Below are positions 27,795 to 36,537 of a DNA stretch of 42,949 bases, in pieces. The stretch lies in the NCBI RefSeq assembly GCF_001189235.2, contig NZ_LFIP02000014.1:89317-132265 (forward strand), in the 5' to 3' direction. This DNA is from Bradyrhizobium embrapense. Lineage in GTDB: Bacteria > Pseudomonadota > Alphaproteobacteria > Rhizobiales > Xanthobacteraceae. The position numbers were made by a program, and so were the translations under genes. The notes beneath the pieces were generated by a model. The model was given only the letters and a program-made list of their open reading frames with translations, was not told the DNA's origin and did no database searches. Position 1 is the stretch's first letter; each line of letters starts with the position of its first letter.

Positions 27795-28565
27795 TCAGTC
27801 GCGGGCAATCATCGTAAAGACTTGCCTGGAAATGAGCTGGCCATCGCGGCGCTCGTAAACCCATTCCCCGTCAGCTTCTGAGTAATACGCCTGAAATACG
27901 TCGCGGTGCCGAAATATGCTCGGGTCTAAGGGACGCTCCGCTTCCGTAGGGACACATTCGAGTTGGTGCCCCTTGAGTTCGCCACCCTCACGCAAATATC
28001 GTTCCTCATCTACGTAATATCCGAAGAGGACAGCCTCAATGGCGCGTTGGCAGGTGAGCCTTGCATGAGGATTGTCGATTGCCGTGATGGCGAGCACGAA
28101 AGGACGTTGTCGAACGTGCTGGAGCGTCGCATAAGAATCGAGATACTTCTTTCGCTTACCGTCGATGCTGTTGTTGATGCGTATGATCGTGCGTCGATTG
28201 AACTCGTTGAGATCCGCAGGTATCGGCTGCCCGGATTTCTCATATTCGGGAACAGAGCCCTTCGCGTGGAGTGCTACGGTTGCTTCGATGTTGAACCCGC
28301 CGTGGTCGGCCACGCAGAAGTCGGGTGACCCATGAGAGAAATCAACGGTCAGGCCGTATTGTTTGAGGACTGCGAATAGATAGAGCTCCTAGAAACACGT
28401 ATCGAATGTTCTCTGAAATTCGGCAACGAATTTGCCGTCGCGGTCAACAAAGCCGCGGGCCCAGTCATTCAGAACGTCCCAGTCGTAGCCATTCCGGTTC
28501 GCGCGAAGCCGACGAAAATTGGGATGCTGAAGCGCTTCATTGACCACCGGAGTAAACAGGTCCAT
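27795..28565 (-). pseudogene. Hypothetical accessory protein with an amber stop
   Basis: One gene read in a single frame across an in-frame TAG at 28389-28391. Before the stop: MDLFTPVVNEALQHPNFRRL and WARGFVDRDGKFVAEFQRTF DTCF; after it: ELYLFAVLKQYGLTVDFSHG SPDFCV, then LNEFNRRTIIRINNSIDGKR and EWVYERRDGQLISRQVF. A Trp (TGG) is expected where TAG stands, giving CFWELYLF. I recall a family of about 350 residues with this layout, in which a further block separates YYVDEERYL from the VFQAYYSEADGEWVYE end, so an internal deletion is also possible. Start ATG 28565 follows AAGGGG; ATG 28640 is possible. Function unknown. Confidence 0.7.
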
Positions 28566-28640
28566 CGATTCCATCCCCTTGGTTGGGTTTTCTCGCGTCA
28601 CCTTCTGATCAGGAAGCGGAGGTGCATCCGTCGCCTCCAT

Positions 28641-29496
28641 CGGTTTGATATAACAACTCGGCCCGAAGGACTCTCGGCATTAAGGCGTGGAAGCCACGCT
28701 TAGTAGTTGTACGATCAAAATGCACCTAGGGGGTGCATTGGGCGAAGGGGTAGGTCTGTCCCGGCCGGATATGCGCAATCTAGAGTAGAGCTTTACCCCT
28801 CCGCCGACTTCAAACAAAATAGGAATCCTCTTCTTTCAGACGGCAATCGCTTTCGAACAACAACTCGGTAAATCCCTAGGAAGGCAGCTCATCCGCTCCT
28901 GTAAATTGTTAGGAAGATCCTTCTTTGTTGGGACTACCGAACTGCGAAGCTTCCTAGGAATTGGAGTCGAACTCTCGCTGAAATCTCGAAAAGAGCATAC
29001 GTTCGAGTCTCAGAAACTGCCTTTTTTTGAGGGTAATTTGCAAACTCGGACGCCGCTTCGGAGTCCGTGTCGGGATTCCACGGAGCTGCTTCACGCGGAA
29101 TTTTACGCCAGGAAACAAAATATTTTCGTGCTGGACGTGTGGGTTGTACCTAATATCGCATTGATCCAATTGCGGAAAGTAAGTTTAGGCTGGTCCGAAT
29201 TTTATCCCTGGAGCTAAACTACGCATGTTGTGCAGCTAGGAATGCGTGTTGTGCGTTGTTATCCGGTAATTATGGTATTGGGTGTTGAGTAACTGCTGAG
29301 ATGGTCCAAACCCACTCAGTTACTGGTGAGACAGGCTAGAGTGTGTAGAACTTGAATGGCCTAGTTGGTGTTGTAGATCAGACACGGCCTTAGTTCTTGA
29401 ATAATGGATGTACCTAAAGGGCGCCCAGCGAACTAAGCCCAGGGTTGAACAGGCGAGAAAAGGACGGGCCTAAGGGGTCCGCTAAGGTTTCGCAAA
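28641..29496. other. AT-richer gap without a confident gene
   Basis: This 0.86-kb stretch is visibly richer in A and T than its neighbours, suggesting a different origin. A 103-codon plus-strand frame at 28906-29217 has no good ribosome site and no motif, and I leave it out. AGTAACTG at 29288-29295 and CAGTTACT at 29317-29324 form an eight-base inverted repeat with a nested CTGAG/CTCAG; it could be a protein site or a hairpin in a leader of the next gene. Confidence 0.4.
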
Positions 29497-29715
29497 ATGA
29501 CTGATACTAACTTAACGCTCTCCGGAGCGACCGAAGCTCTGCGCTCAAAATTCGGGGATCCTATCCCCGAAGTATTGAAGCAGTCTGGTCAGGTGAAGGA
29601 AGCCTTCGGCCAAGTTTTGGGTTTTATTATTATGTTGTTCGCGATCGTGCTCTCGGCGCGACTATTCATTACTGGGCTAATTGTCCTGATCTTCGCCGCT
29701 AAGAAATTTCTTTAA
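29497..29715 (+). CDS. Small membrane protein, 72 residues
   Basis: Function unknown. The protein has an N-terminal polar half (MTDTNLTLSGATEALRSKFG, then EVLKQSGQVKEAFGQ) and one long hydrophobic stretch, LGFIIMLFAIVLSARLFI then TGLIVLIFAA, that could form a helical hairpin with an AKK positive end. The ribosome site is weak. No neighbours give a clue; single small membrane proteins are common in accessory regions. Confidence 0.45.
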   Translation: MTDTNLTLSGATEALRSKFGDPIPEVLKQSGQVKEAFGQVLGFIIMLFAIVLSARLFITGLIVLIFAAKKFL

Positions 29716-29945
29716 GTCGAACCAGCGTTCGTGAAAACAGAAATGTCGCCGTCAGGCAAGTAGTGATGCCGGTCCAAGCTAGTTGAGTTTAAGTAATTGA
29801 GGCGCCGTGTGTGTAGTTCAGTTGTGGTGCGTTGTTGGCTATCGGCGGTTGAGATAGGCCCGTGGGTGCGTTGTGGGCTGGAGAGGAAGTCGGCTCGGTA
29901 GCGCGTGTGATTGCATGTTTGCGAAGGCCAGACAGGAGGTCGGCT

Positions 29946-30143
29946 GTGTCGGACCAGGACGTCAAATACTCGGATCTGGTAGAGATCGCCAAACGCAACG
30001 GCGACTTCCGAAAGAATTGGGGCTTGATCCTAGGCTCCTTACTCTACTGGCTCTCCATCCGTTCGACCCGTCCTCGATCCATTTGGTGGACGGGGTTGAT
30101 TGCTGTTGCGGCCACGCTCGTGGGATGGCTCGTCAAAACTTGA
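29946..30143 (+). CDS. Small membrane protein, 65 residues
   Basis: Function unknown. I start it at GTG 29946 because AGGAGGT lies at 29934-29940; a longer in-frame reading from 29862 lacks a good site. The N-terminus (VSDQDVKYSDLVEIAKRNGD) is polar and predicted helical. Two hydrophobic segments follow, NWGLILGSLLYWLSI and WWTGLIAVAATLVGWLV, separated by a basic RSTRPRS loop, giving a two-helix membrane protein. Confidence 0.5.
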   Translation: MSDQDVKYSDLVEIAKRNGDFRKNWGLILGSLLYWLSIRSTRPRSIWWTGLIAVAATLVGWLVKT

Positions 30144-30752
30144 CCACCGTGTCAGTTGCTAGGAAGGTGCGCGCAACCAGATCATTCAGTTCATTTGCAC
30201 AAGGCACGCTCACGACCGGGAGGTCGAGTATGCCCGCGTAGGAAGCGCGCCAGAGCATCAACCGCAGCCGAAGAAGCGGGGACGGGAAGGGCGGACTCAA
30301 GGGCATGCTAATTTCCAAAATGCAGAAAGAGGCCTTCGCCGGCAATTCGAAGCAGCCTGGAAATGCAGACTAGGCTTGAACATGCCCTCTTTGGTCAACC
30401 CAGGTGGTCCCCGGATTCGCTAGTCGCCATGAACAAGCCTCTAAGCGGTTGAGCAGGAGTCTGTTTTTTTAGGATTTAATGGCGTGTGAGATTGCAGGGA
30501 TTTGAGTCATGGGCACCGTAAACCTTGCAAGTTCAATTTTTGAGGATTCCTCTTCGTTGTGAACCGTGGTTCGACGGGTGTTCGAGCGCTTTGGATATTG
30601 GGCGTGAGGATGATTCTCTCAGCGATGGGAACATCACCGCTATAGCGGTTGCATGTATCATGCGCGGGGCGAATTCAGGGACGCGTCCCGGTAGAAGTAG
30701 CTGGTTTGGATAACGGTGCTGGAATCAACTGATGATTGATAAAATTAGATAA
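30144..30752. other. Gap before the second AbiEi remnant
   Basis: No gene recognised. Frames are short on both strands. The stretch ends in a markedly AT-rich region, probably the promoter of the AbiEi remnant. Confidence 0.35.
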
Positions 30753-30777
30753 TTTCAAACTGACCTTCGGTTTGAAA
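30753..30777. promoter_or_regulatory. Inverted repeat before the second AbiEi gene
   Basis: TTTCAAAC, nine-base spacer, GTTTGAAA, followed within 10 bases by TATTATAT and then ATG 30797. By position it is an autoregulatory operator overlapping the -35 region. Its sequence differs from the operator before the first AbiEi gene, so the two antitoxins would not cross-regulate. Confidence 0.6.
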
Positions 30778-30796
30778 ATGTTCTATTATATCAATC

Positions 30797-31484
30797 ATGG
30801 ATAGACAAAAAGGCCAACTCCTAAACCAGCTCGACAAGCTTCTGCCTGAGGGGCTTGTCGTGGATTCCGCCTGGCTCAAGCGGTTGGCTACTCCACCCAG
30901 CTCCAACATCTGTATGTGACGCGTGGCTGGCTCGAACAGCCAACCCGCGGGGTTTTCCGGCGACCGCGCTACGAATTGAGCTGGCAGCAGGTCGTCATAT
31001 CCCTGCAGTGCATCCTGAACTATTCACCGCTCGTCGTGGGCGGGCGAACGGCGCTCGAATTACAAGGATACGCTCACTACCTGCCGCAAGCGACGACTCG
31101 CGTTCACCTCTACGGTCCCAAGTCTCCGCCATCCTGGGTGAACAAGCTGCCGCTGTCCGTGAAGTTCGTCTACCACAACGCCCGGCGGCTCTTCAAAAAC
31201 GAACCCGTCGCTAAGGGCATAAGCAGTGTCCGCTGGAATGTCGAAACCGGGAAGATGCTCGATGAAACGGCTTTTCGCGGAGGCGACGTACCTCAACTGA
31301 ACTGGGGCCAATGGGACTGGCCTCTAATCCTGTCGACGCCCGAGCGCGCCGTTTTCGAACTGCTCGACGAATTGCCCAACAACGAAAGCTTCGAACAGGT
31401 CGATGCTCTACTCGGGGCCCTTGCCAATCTTCGACCCGACCGCTTGCAAAAACTCCTGAAGGATTGCGCAAGCGTTAAGGTGAA
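30797..31484 (+). pseudogene. AbiEi-family antitoxin (second locus), frameshifted
   Basis: A different AbiEi subfamily from the gene at 25764. It starts MDRQKGQLLNQLDKLLPEGL, loses a base near 30883, and continues in another frame as YSTQLQHLYVTRGWLEQPTR GVFRRPRYELSWQQVVISLQ, then VVGGRTALELQGYAHYLP, VHLYGPK, VYHNARRLFKNEP, and LSTPERAVFELLDELPNNES, ending LQKLLKDCASVKVK. The usual C-terminal third is missing: at about 31485 the sequence switches to an unrelated DUF2971 fragment. No AbiEii partner is left. The start lacks a ribosome site and might have been leaderless. The locus is dead. Confidence 0.82.
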
Positions 31485-31658
31485 AGCGTCCATGCGTTCG
31501 TCGGGTCCCTTACCTCGAACGGCGACCTGCTGTCGCAATGGCGCGGCGATAATCGCGGACAGGGTTTCTCGATAGGCTTCGACGCCGACTGGCTGTTGCA
31601 GAACGCCGCATCGCAAGGCTTCGACATCACGCCGAGGTTTGGCGACAGGCCAGTTTGA
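31485..31658 (+). pseudogene. DUF2971 fragment fused to the AbiEi remnant
   Basis: In the third frame the sequence reads VHAFVGSLTSNGDLLSQWRG, then GFSIGFDADWLLQ, ending at TGA 31656-31658. SxSxxGDLLSQWRxY and GxSIGF are hallmarks of DUF2971 proteins, which are of unknown function and common near defence genes. Only about 57 residues remain, with neither the normal N- nor C-terminus. The junction with AbiEi marks a deletion or recombination. Confidence 0.65.
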
Positions 31659-31883
31659 TCACACTGTCAAACTCTTCACGGACCGAAGCTTCACATTCTT
31701 CTTGGGAGGATGGTTTGAAAACAAAAATCCGGCTTCGCTCAGCACGCGTCACGGATTAACGAAACAGTCCATAACGGACAGAAATAAAGTCCCGCGACGG
31801 GCCGTCGCGCGGTTTATTCGGCGTCACAAGCCGCTATACACGGATTGCCCGATCAACGAGCGACAACCCGACGTTTGGCGACC

Positions 31884-32416
31884 GTGACCCCCTTCCTTGT
31901 TCCGTTGACGTGCACGGCCCTGCTGATCCTTTGCATCTGCATCGCCTGCCGCATCGGCTTACACAATGGCCGCGCCCAGGGCATGTCGGAACCTATAGCT
32001 TCTACGTAGTGGCGGGCGCGGTCAAAGCCGATGGTCTTCCGAAAGACAGTCACGGGGATGTCAGCACGCATATCGCGCTCGGCTCGACGGCACTCGCCTT
32101 CGTCGCAAGCGGCTTTCTTTTCCTTCTGCCAGCCCAGCCGGTCGACTACAGCCTGCACGGCGTATTCCGCTGCTGGCAGGGAGACGCCTGGGTGATCGTC
32201 GTAAAGTACCCCATCCGGCAGTTGCGGGAGGCCAAGCTTTACGAAGACGACGTGTTAATAGGACCCGCCAATAGTGATCCGCAAGAGATCGCGTCAAAAG
32301 GCCGAGGCCTCTACCGGCTCTACAAGGAAGAGGATGAGACCGTACCAATCCTGATGTTCTCCTCGAGCGACAACACCGAGCCGAATACGAACGGCAGGAA
32401 ATACCGCCTCCAATGA
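31884..32416 (+). pseudogene. Putative two-helix membrane protein, probable frameshift
   Basis: Two parts in different frames look like one protein. From GTG 31884 comes a first hydrophobic segment (FLVPLTCTALLILCICIACR). After a shift near 31975-31990 the frame continues as SFYVVAGAVKADGLPKDSHG, a second segment STALAFVASGFLFLLPA, and a soluble tail WVIVVKYPIRQLREAKLYED with MFSSSDNTEPNTNGRKYRL at its end. The tail resembles C-termini of hypothetical proteins I have seen in rhizobia. The second part alone is open from 31910. Function unknown; joining the two frames is inference. Confidence 0.45.
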
Positions 32417-32502
32417 AGCCACGGCTCGAGCAGCTTGGAATACTGATCGCCGTCAGCATGGCGCTCTTGGTGCTTGTCACGATCGCGCTCGCGATCCTGT
32501 GA
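32413..32502 (+). CDS. Tiny single-helix membrane ORF, 29 residues
   Basis: Its ATG overlaps the previous stop in ATGA, so it would be translated by coupling. The product begins MKPRLEQLGILIAVSMALLV and continues as one hydrophobic helix to the end, with positive residues at the N-terminus. No family is known to me. The overlap and the clean hydrophobic pattern are the only support. Confidence 0.4.
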   Translation: MKPRLEQLGILIAVSMALLVLVTIALAIL

Positions 32503-32842
32503 CATAGCAGGAAGGCTTCCTCGTGGAACGGCAAAGCCCGCCTCGGCGTGCGGATTGCTCGATGGAAAAACAAAAAGAGCCCCCCCGTTCTCGTGTGAAA
32601 AACTCGCAGATCTTGCAAAAATGCAGGGGATCGCAATGCAGGGGATGGTAGGGATCGGACACTAATTTTGCGACGGGAGCGACGAAAATACCTCCGGAGT
32701 AAGGGTTTTTCGAAAACTGCCCCGAGTTGTTGATCGCGTCATTTTGCTGGGAACAGTCCGTGGAGACTATCAAAAACATTATCGCCATATTTTGTGGTCT
32801 ACGCGGTCAGAGGCTTTCGGGATTTCGATTTGGAGAAAAGAA

Positions 32843-33109
32843 GTGCCAGACGTACAAGTTACCTGCATCAATAAGCTTCCACGAAATGACACGCACAAAG
32901 GCATCGCGCACCTCGGGGGCGCCGGCTGGAAGTGGCCGAGATCACAAGTCATCCAGTCAATTGAGAACGGCACGAATACATTTTTCACGCTTGTCGGCGG
33001 CACGCGTGCAGACGTCGGAGTCGTTGACGGTCCGAACGGAAAGTACGTTCGGACCCACGCAGATGGCTACTACAATGACAATCTCTTAGCGCTGCCGGAG
33101 TGCCGATGA
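32843..33109 (+). CDS. DUF3892-domain protein
   Basis: 88-residue protein of unknown function. The family pattern is plain: a start strand VQVTCINKLPRNDTHKGIAH, then LGGAGWKWPRSQVIQSIENG, then strands NTFFTLVGGTRADVGVVDGP and KYVRTHADGYYNDNLLALPE. I start it at GTG 32843, with GGAGAAAAGAA upstream; the longer open frame has no family resemblance. The fold is probably a small beta-rich domain. It lies in the debris-rich part of the island but is itself intact. Confidence 0.75.
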   Translation: MPDVQVTCINKLPRNDTHKGIAHLGGAGWKWPRSQVIQSIENGTNTFFTLVGGTRADVGVVDGPNGKYVRTHADGYYNDNLLALPECR

Positions 33110-33154
33110 CGCTAGGCGCGCTGCGGATTGGATAAATTCAACGACGTAAAAAGG

Positions 33155-33175
33155 GCCCGGATCTATCGGGCTTTA
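33155..33175 (+). terminator. Weak terminator-like hairpin after DUF3892
   Basis: GCCCG, loop GATCTAT, CGGGC, then TTT. It is 46 bases past the DUF3892 stop. The stem is short and the T-run is only three bases, so activity is doubtful. Confidence 0.35.
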
Positions 33176-33293
33176 GTCCTTGGCCGAGCGCCAGGTTTGG
33201 GGACGAACTGCATAAAGAGACTATCGAGGCGGTCCCCAGCCCGTTGACCGCATCGGTAACGTCTAATCGCGGCATCCATGCTGAGGTCGCAAA

Positions 33294-33548
33294 GTGTATG
33301 ATCTGGCCGAGACGTCGAAACTGCCTGTCTTCAAGTTGGGCTCCGTGCTCTGTGCACGCAGGTCAGTGCTGGCAGGATTTATCAAAGGGCAAGAAAAGCA
33401 GCCGATCCGATTGCTTCGCCTTCGGGCGCAGATCGTTGCACTGACTGGCACTATACGCCAGCTTGAGCAGGCCGGATTCGATACCGCGGAGACGCGGCAC
33501 CTCGTCGCCAGGCGTCGGGTGGAGCTGAAAGGCATGTCGCGCCAGTAA
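33294..33548 (+). pseudogene. Excisionase/HTH-17-like fragment with a coiled tail
   Basis: VYDLAETSKLPVFKLGSVLC ARRSVLAGFIKGQE matches the second half of the excisionase-type helix-turn-helix (recognition helix VYDLA, LPxFKLG wing, W/A-R-R wing strand). The first helix is missing: upstream sequence does not encode it in any frame. The tail (LRLRAQIVALTGTIRQLEQA then RHLVARRRVELKGM) is a predicted amphipathic helix. It may be a remnant of an element that used a recombinase like the one at 41284, though that link is inference. Confidence 0.5.
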
Positions 33549-34505
33549 GCTAGGCGCGAGACTTGAGGACTTTTTCCAGAGCCGCAACGAGCTCTGTGCG
33601 CTTTTCCTTCGATAGCTTGTCAAGATTCTGTTGACGTCATTTGACGGCAGGCAGATCGGCGGCGGCGGGGATGTCGAGGAGACCCGTCCTCCAGGATGTC
33701 CGCGGCATGGAGGCAGGCTCTTGCCCTCGATAGCGCGTCGAGCCAGATGCGCGGGACGTCGGTCGATGACGGCAGACCAGCATCTCGTCGAGCTTGGTAC
33801 GAGGCAGATTCCGGTCGAGACGATGTCGGATCGTTGCATCATGTCGTGATCTAAGCGTGGAAGCTGATCGGGTTGAAAGCATATCCGATTCGGCATCTGC
33901 TTTGCGTGGGGAGGGGCGATGCCGCCCGACTTGCCGGGCCCACCTGGCAACGGGCCACCAGGCGTGCAGGGAACGTTGGAACGCGGCCGCTCCGCATCGG
34001 GGCCGAGCCCCGGCTGCGGGGCCGCCAGTCGTCCAATTAAACCAGCGAGGAAAACCGGTGCACAGGACACGTCATAACGTATTTCGTACCTTGTAGCGTG
34101 TATTGTCCCACCGTACGAAATGCATCATCCTGTCGGATGAGGCCGGAAACCGGCACCCGGCAAGGCGTCGAGCTATATGGTCATGCCAGCCCCCTTCCGT
34201 GTGGGAATGCGCCGCTGGCAAACCAAGCCAAGCGCTAAAAAGGCGACGCTGACCGGCGTCCCTTACCTACTTGGCGAGCGAACTGGACCGGCAAGGTTGA
34301 GACCAAGCAGGGTCCGAGCATCGGCTCTGGTAAGAGTACAGCGGAGTATGGATGCGCTATGGGGGGACGATCGAGCCGACTAGTATAAGCCCTGGAAAAT
34401 CCATCCGGTCTCATGTGCTGGCCTTCCGTATTGCAATATCTCGTCCCTGTTGCTCGCGGCTGATCTCGTGCCATAGTTCGCAATCTGGACCAGGAGCCTG
34501 AGCGA
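33549..34505. other. Debris stretch, no intact gene
   Basis: Nearly 1 kb without a convincing gene. A minus-strand scrap at 33552-33632 (LDKLSKEKRTELVAALEKVL) looks like the tail of a lost protein. The inverted repeat listed at 34081-34121 is the only structured element seen. Neighbouring frames are proline- and arginine-rich chance readings. Confidence 0.4.
34081..34121. repeat. Inverted repeat ATTTCGTAC / GTACGAAAT
   Basis: Nine perfect pairs with a 23-base spacer, standing in debris with no neighbouring gene start. The arrangement recalls binding sites of tyrosine recombinases or resolvases, but I cannot tie it to a family. Confidence 0.5.
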
Positions 34506-35135
34506 ATGAGGGTTAGAAAGCACAAGATTGCCAGCGATATCTATCTCCTGCAGTTCGAGACGCAGTACGAACTGGCGTCGACGTTCCTACGCCCTCAGGA
34601 GCACTACGAATCTCCGCACTTTCACGGTCGCATTTTTAACCTTGAGCAATATATGGATTGGTATGCAAGCCGCCATGGCAATTTCACGTACTACAAGGAC
34701 TGGTCGGGATTCAATCTGCCATCCACCGCGTTCAAGCCATTCTATGACGGCGCGTTCAATCCGTTGAGCGAAAAGGAAAAGCGCCTGCTCGCGCTGTTTC
34801 GTAAGCTGCGCAAGCCGTTCTATGTCATTGGTGTCTTCGGTCCTAGTGCCGCCAGTCTACGGCACGAACTGGCTCACGCGCTTTATTTCGTCGATCACAC
34901 CTACCGCGATCGGGTGCGCGACGCGATCCAAGGCTATGATACGGCAAAGCTTGCGCGAACGATCGCTGAAGCTGGCTACGCCAAGCACGTCATTCCTGAC
35001 GAGCTCCAGGCTTATCTAATCGCACCCTCGGAGAAGCTTGCCCGAGGCTTTCGCCAACTGTCGCCGCTACGGCGAAAGCTGCGCGCAATCTTCTCGCAGC
35101 ATTCTCAGACATTGTCGCTGCCGCGGCTCAGCTGA
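34506..35135 (+). CDS. Putative zinc metalloprotease, HExxH motif
   Basis: 209-residue protein with H120-E121-L-A-H124 in ASLRHELAHALYFVDHTYRD and a downstream acidic motif PDELQAYL (Glu166), a spacing that fits a third zinc ligand. The upstream half contains FTYYKDWSGFNLPSTAFKPF and an aromatic-rich region with no motif known to me. No signal peptide is seen, so it would act in the cytoplasm. AGGAG lies nine bases before ATG 34506. Its 3' end overlaps the end of the hydrolase gene on the other strand by eight bases, a tail-to-tail arrangement. Enzymatic activity and substrate are unknown; it may belong with the CHAT operon. Confidence 0.65.
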   Translation: MRVRKHKIASDIYLLQFETQYELASTFLRPQEHYESPHFHGRIFNLEQYMDWYASRHGNFTYYKDWSGFNLPSTAFKPFYDGAFNPLSEKEKRLLALFRKLRKPFYVIGVFGPSAASLRHELAHALYFVDHTYRDRVRDAIQGYDTAKLARTIAEAGYAKHVIPDELQAYLIAPSEKLARGFRQLSPLRRKLRAIFSQHSQTLSLPRLS

Positions 35136-36522
35136 ACTTGGCCGTGATGTAGTCGATCGTTCGCTGCTGGCGGAAATAGTTGCAGTGCCAGACAGTGTCT
35201 GATGTCCCGAAATCGCAAATGTCAGCCGACATTCTGACACTAAAATCGGTATCGCCGAGATCGGTCATCGAAGCCGTGTCGACCACGAGATCGTTCGCGC
35301 CAGTGAAGATTTCATCCGCGGCTAGGTCTCCGAGCCGCGCGGCGCGGAAGTTTCGCCAGAACTTCCAGCCAGGATCCGCTGTCTCGAAATTGGACCGGAT
35401 CGCAAAGTAGTTTGGCTGCACCGCGCATGGTCCCAGCCGAAGCCGATTGAGCTCGTAATTGTTCGCGACCGCGGATTGCGCCGACAGCCCCGGCACGAGA
35501 GTGACCATCGCATCGAGAATTGGGGTTTTGGCGAGTGCACCCGTCACAGTGACAATGACCTCGACGAGCTTGCCCCCAACCCAAAGAAACGGGTTTGCCG
35601 CGCCGGCAATTTTCAGCGTCGCCTCTGCGAAGGATCCAATGTTCGCAACCAGGCTCAGCGCGGTTTGCAGCTTGTCTGGCGCAGCAAGGGAGGTGCCGTG
35701 CAGGGGGGAGCCGGCAAACACCACCCGGACCGGCATATCGGGGGTAGGCGAGAGCGAGCTGCCAAAGGCCTCGAGCCACCAGCGGACGATAAGTCCGCCG
35801 CGGCTATGTGCGATGACGTCAATCTGGCCGGAAGACCCCGCGAATGCCCGACCGAGCTCGAGCGCGTTGATGACCGGACTGACGGCAAGCGTCGGATGCT
35901 CGAAAAACAGCACGCGATCATACTTGCCGCTCATCGCCTGCTGCAGAAAAGCCTCTCCGTTGGTCGTCGCAATGAGTTCGTTCAGCATGCTGGTCGCGTT
36001 GGAAAACGTGCCGTGCACGAAGACTAGCGTTCGGCCCTCAAATGGCCCTTTGGTGTCATTCGGATCGAACGCGAACGGCTTCATCGTGTCGTTGGTTTTA
36101 CGCATGGGCCGGAGTCGCGATCGCAGCGACTCGTCCAGCGCTTGGTTCAGCCGGCGGTCAATCGCAGCAATTGCAGCGACGACCTTGTTGGGCGCGAGCA
36201 CCGGAAACTGCTTGGTGATAACGACCGTCGCGGGAGGTCCTGCAAGCACCCCGCGCGAGGCGCGACGGCGTCGCGTCGGCAGTTCCGGTCCTGGAATTCC
36301 ATCGCGCCAATAGAGCACGCCGTTCTCGTCGACCAGCGAAACCGTCTTGATCGGATCATCAAATGTGTTCGCGACCCGCCGTCGCCGGCGTCGGAGCCCC
36401 GCGATCGACTCGCTATCAACGTCGTGCGGAACATAAAGATCCGAAAACAGGTCCTTGTGGTCCTCGGTTGCGCTGATTTGGGCCTCAAATCGCGCTAGAT
36501 CGTCGGCATAGTCTTGCGCCAT
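35128..36522 (-). CDS. Alpha/beta hydrolase, DUF7379-like
   Basis: 464-residue protein with a hydrolase core: oxyanion strand TLVFVHGTFSN (residues 165-175) and nucleophile elbow IDVIAHSRGGLIVRWWLEAF (Ser240), followed by VRVVFAGSPLHGTSLAAPDK. The acid is probably in GANDLVVDTASM and the His in DTVWHCNYF near the C-terminus. The N-terminal 140 residues are a basic and acidic extension (LRRRRRRVANTF, LPTRRRRASRG) not part of the core. A lipase or peptidase-like activity is possible; the substrate is unknown. It is the last gene of the operon, 15 bases after the transglutaminase-like gene. There is no signal peptide. Confidence 0.8.
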   Translation of the reverse strand: MAQDYADDLARFEAQISATEDHKDLFSDLYVPHDVDSESIAGLRRRRRRVANTFDDPIKTVSLVDENGVLYWRDGIPGPELPTRRRRASRGVLAGPPATVVITKQFPVLAPNKVVAAIAAIDRRLNQALDESLRSRLRPMRKTNDTMKPFAFDPNDTKGPFEGRTLVFVHGTFSNATSMLNELIATTNGEAFLQQAMSGKYDRVLFFEHPTLAVSPVINALELGRAFAGSSGQIDVIAHSRGGLIVRWWLEAFGSSLSPTPDMPVRVVFAGSPLHGTSLAAPDKLQTALSLVANIGSFAEATLKIAGAANPFLWVGGKLVEVIVTVTGALAKTPILDAMVTLVPGLSAQSAVANNYELNRLRLGPCAVQPNYFAIRSNFETADPGWKFWRNFRAARLGDLAADEIFTGANDLVVDTASMTDLGDTDFSVRMSADICDFGTSDTVWHCNYFRQQRTIDYITAKFS

Positions 36523-36537
36523 CGCGGGTCCCCGGGG

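Noticed and set aside
28906..29217. 103-codon open frame as a gene
   Set aside because: No ribosome site, no recognisable motif and a composition typical of chance frames in AT-richer DNA.
31793..31812. CGCGACGG/CCGTCGCG palindrome as a terminator
   Set aside because: The loop would be a single base at full stem length and the following T-run is interrupted.
33363..34070. Long minus-strand open frame of 235 codons
   Set aside because: Proline-, arginine- and serine-rich with no domain pattern; it runs antisense to the recognisable excisionase-like fragment.
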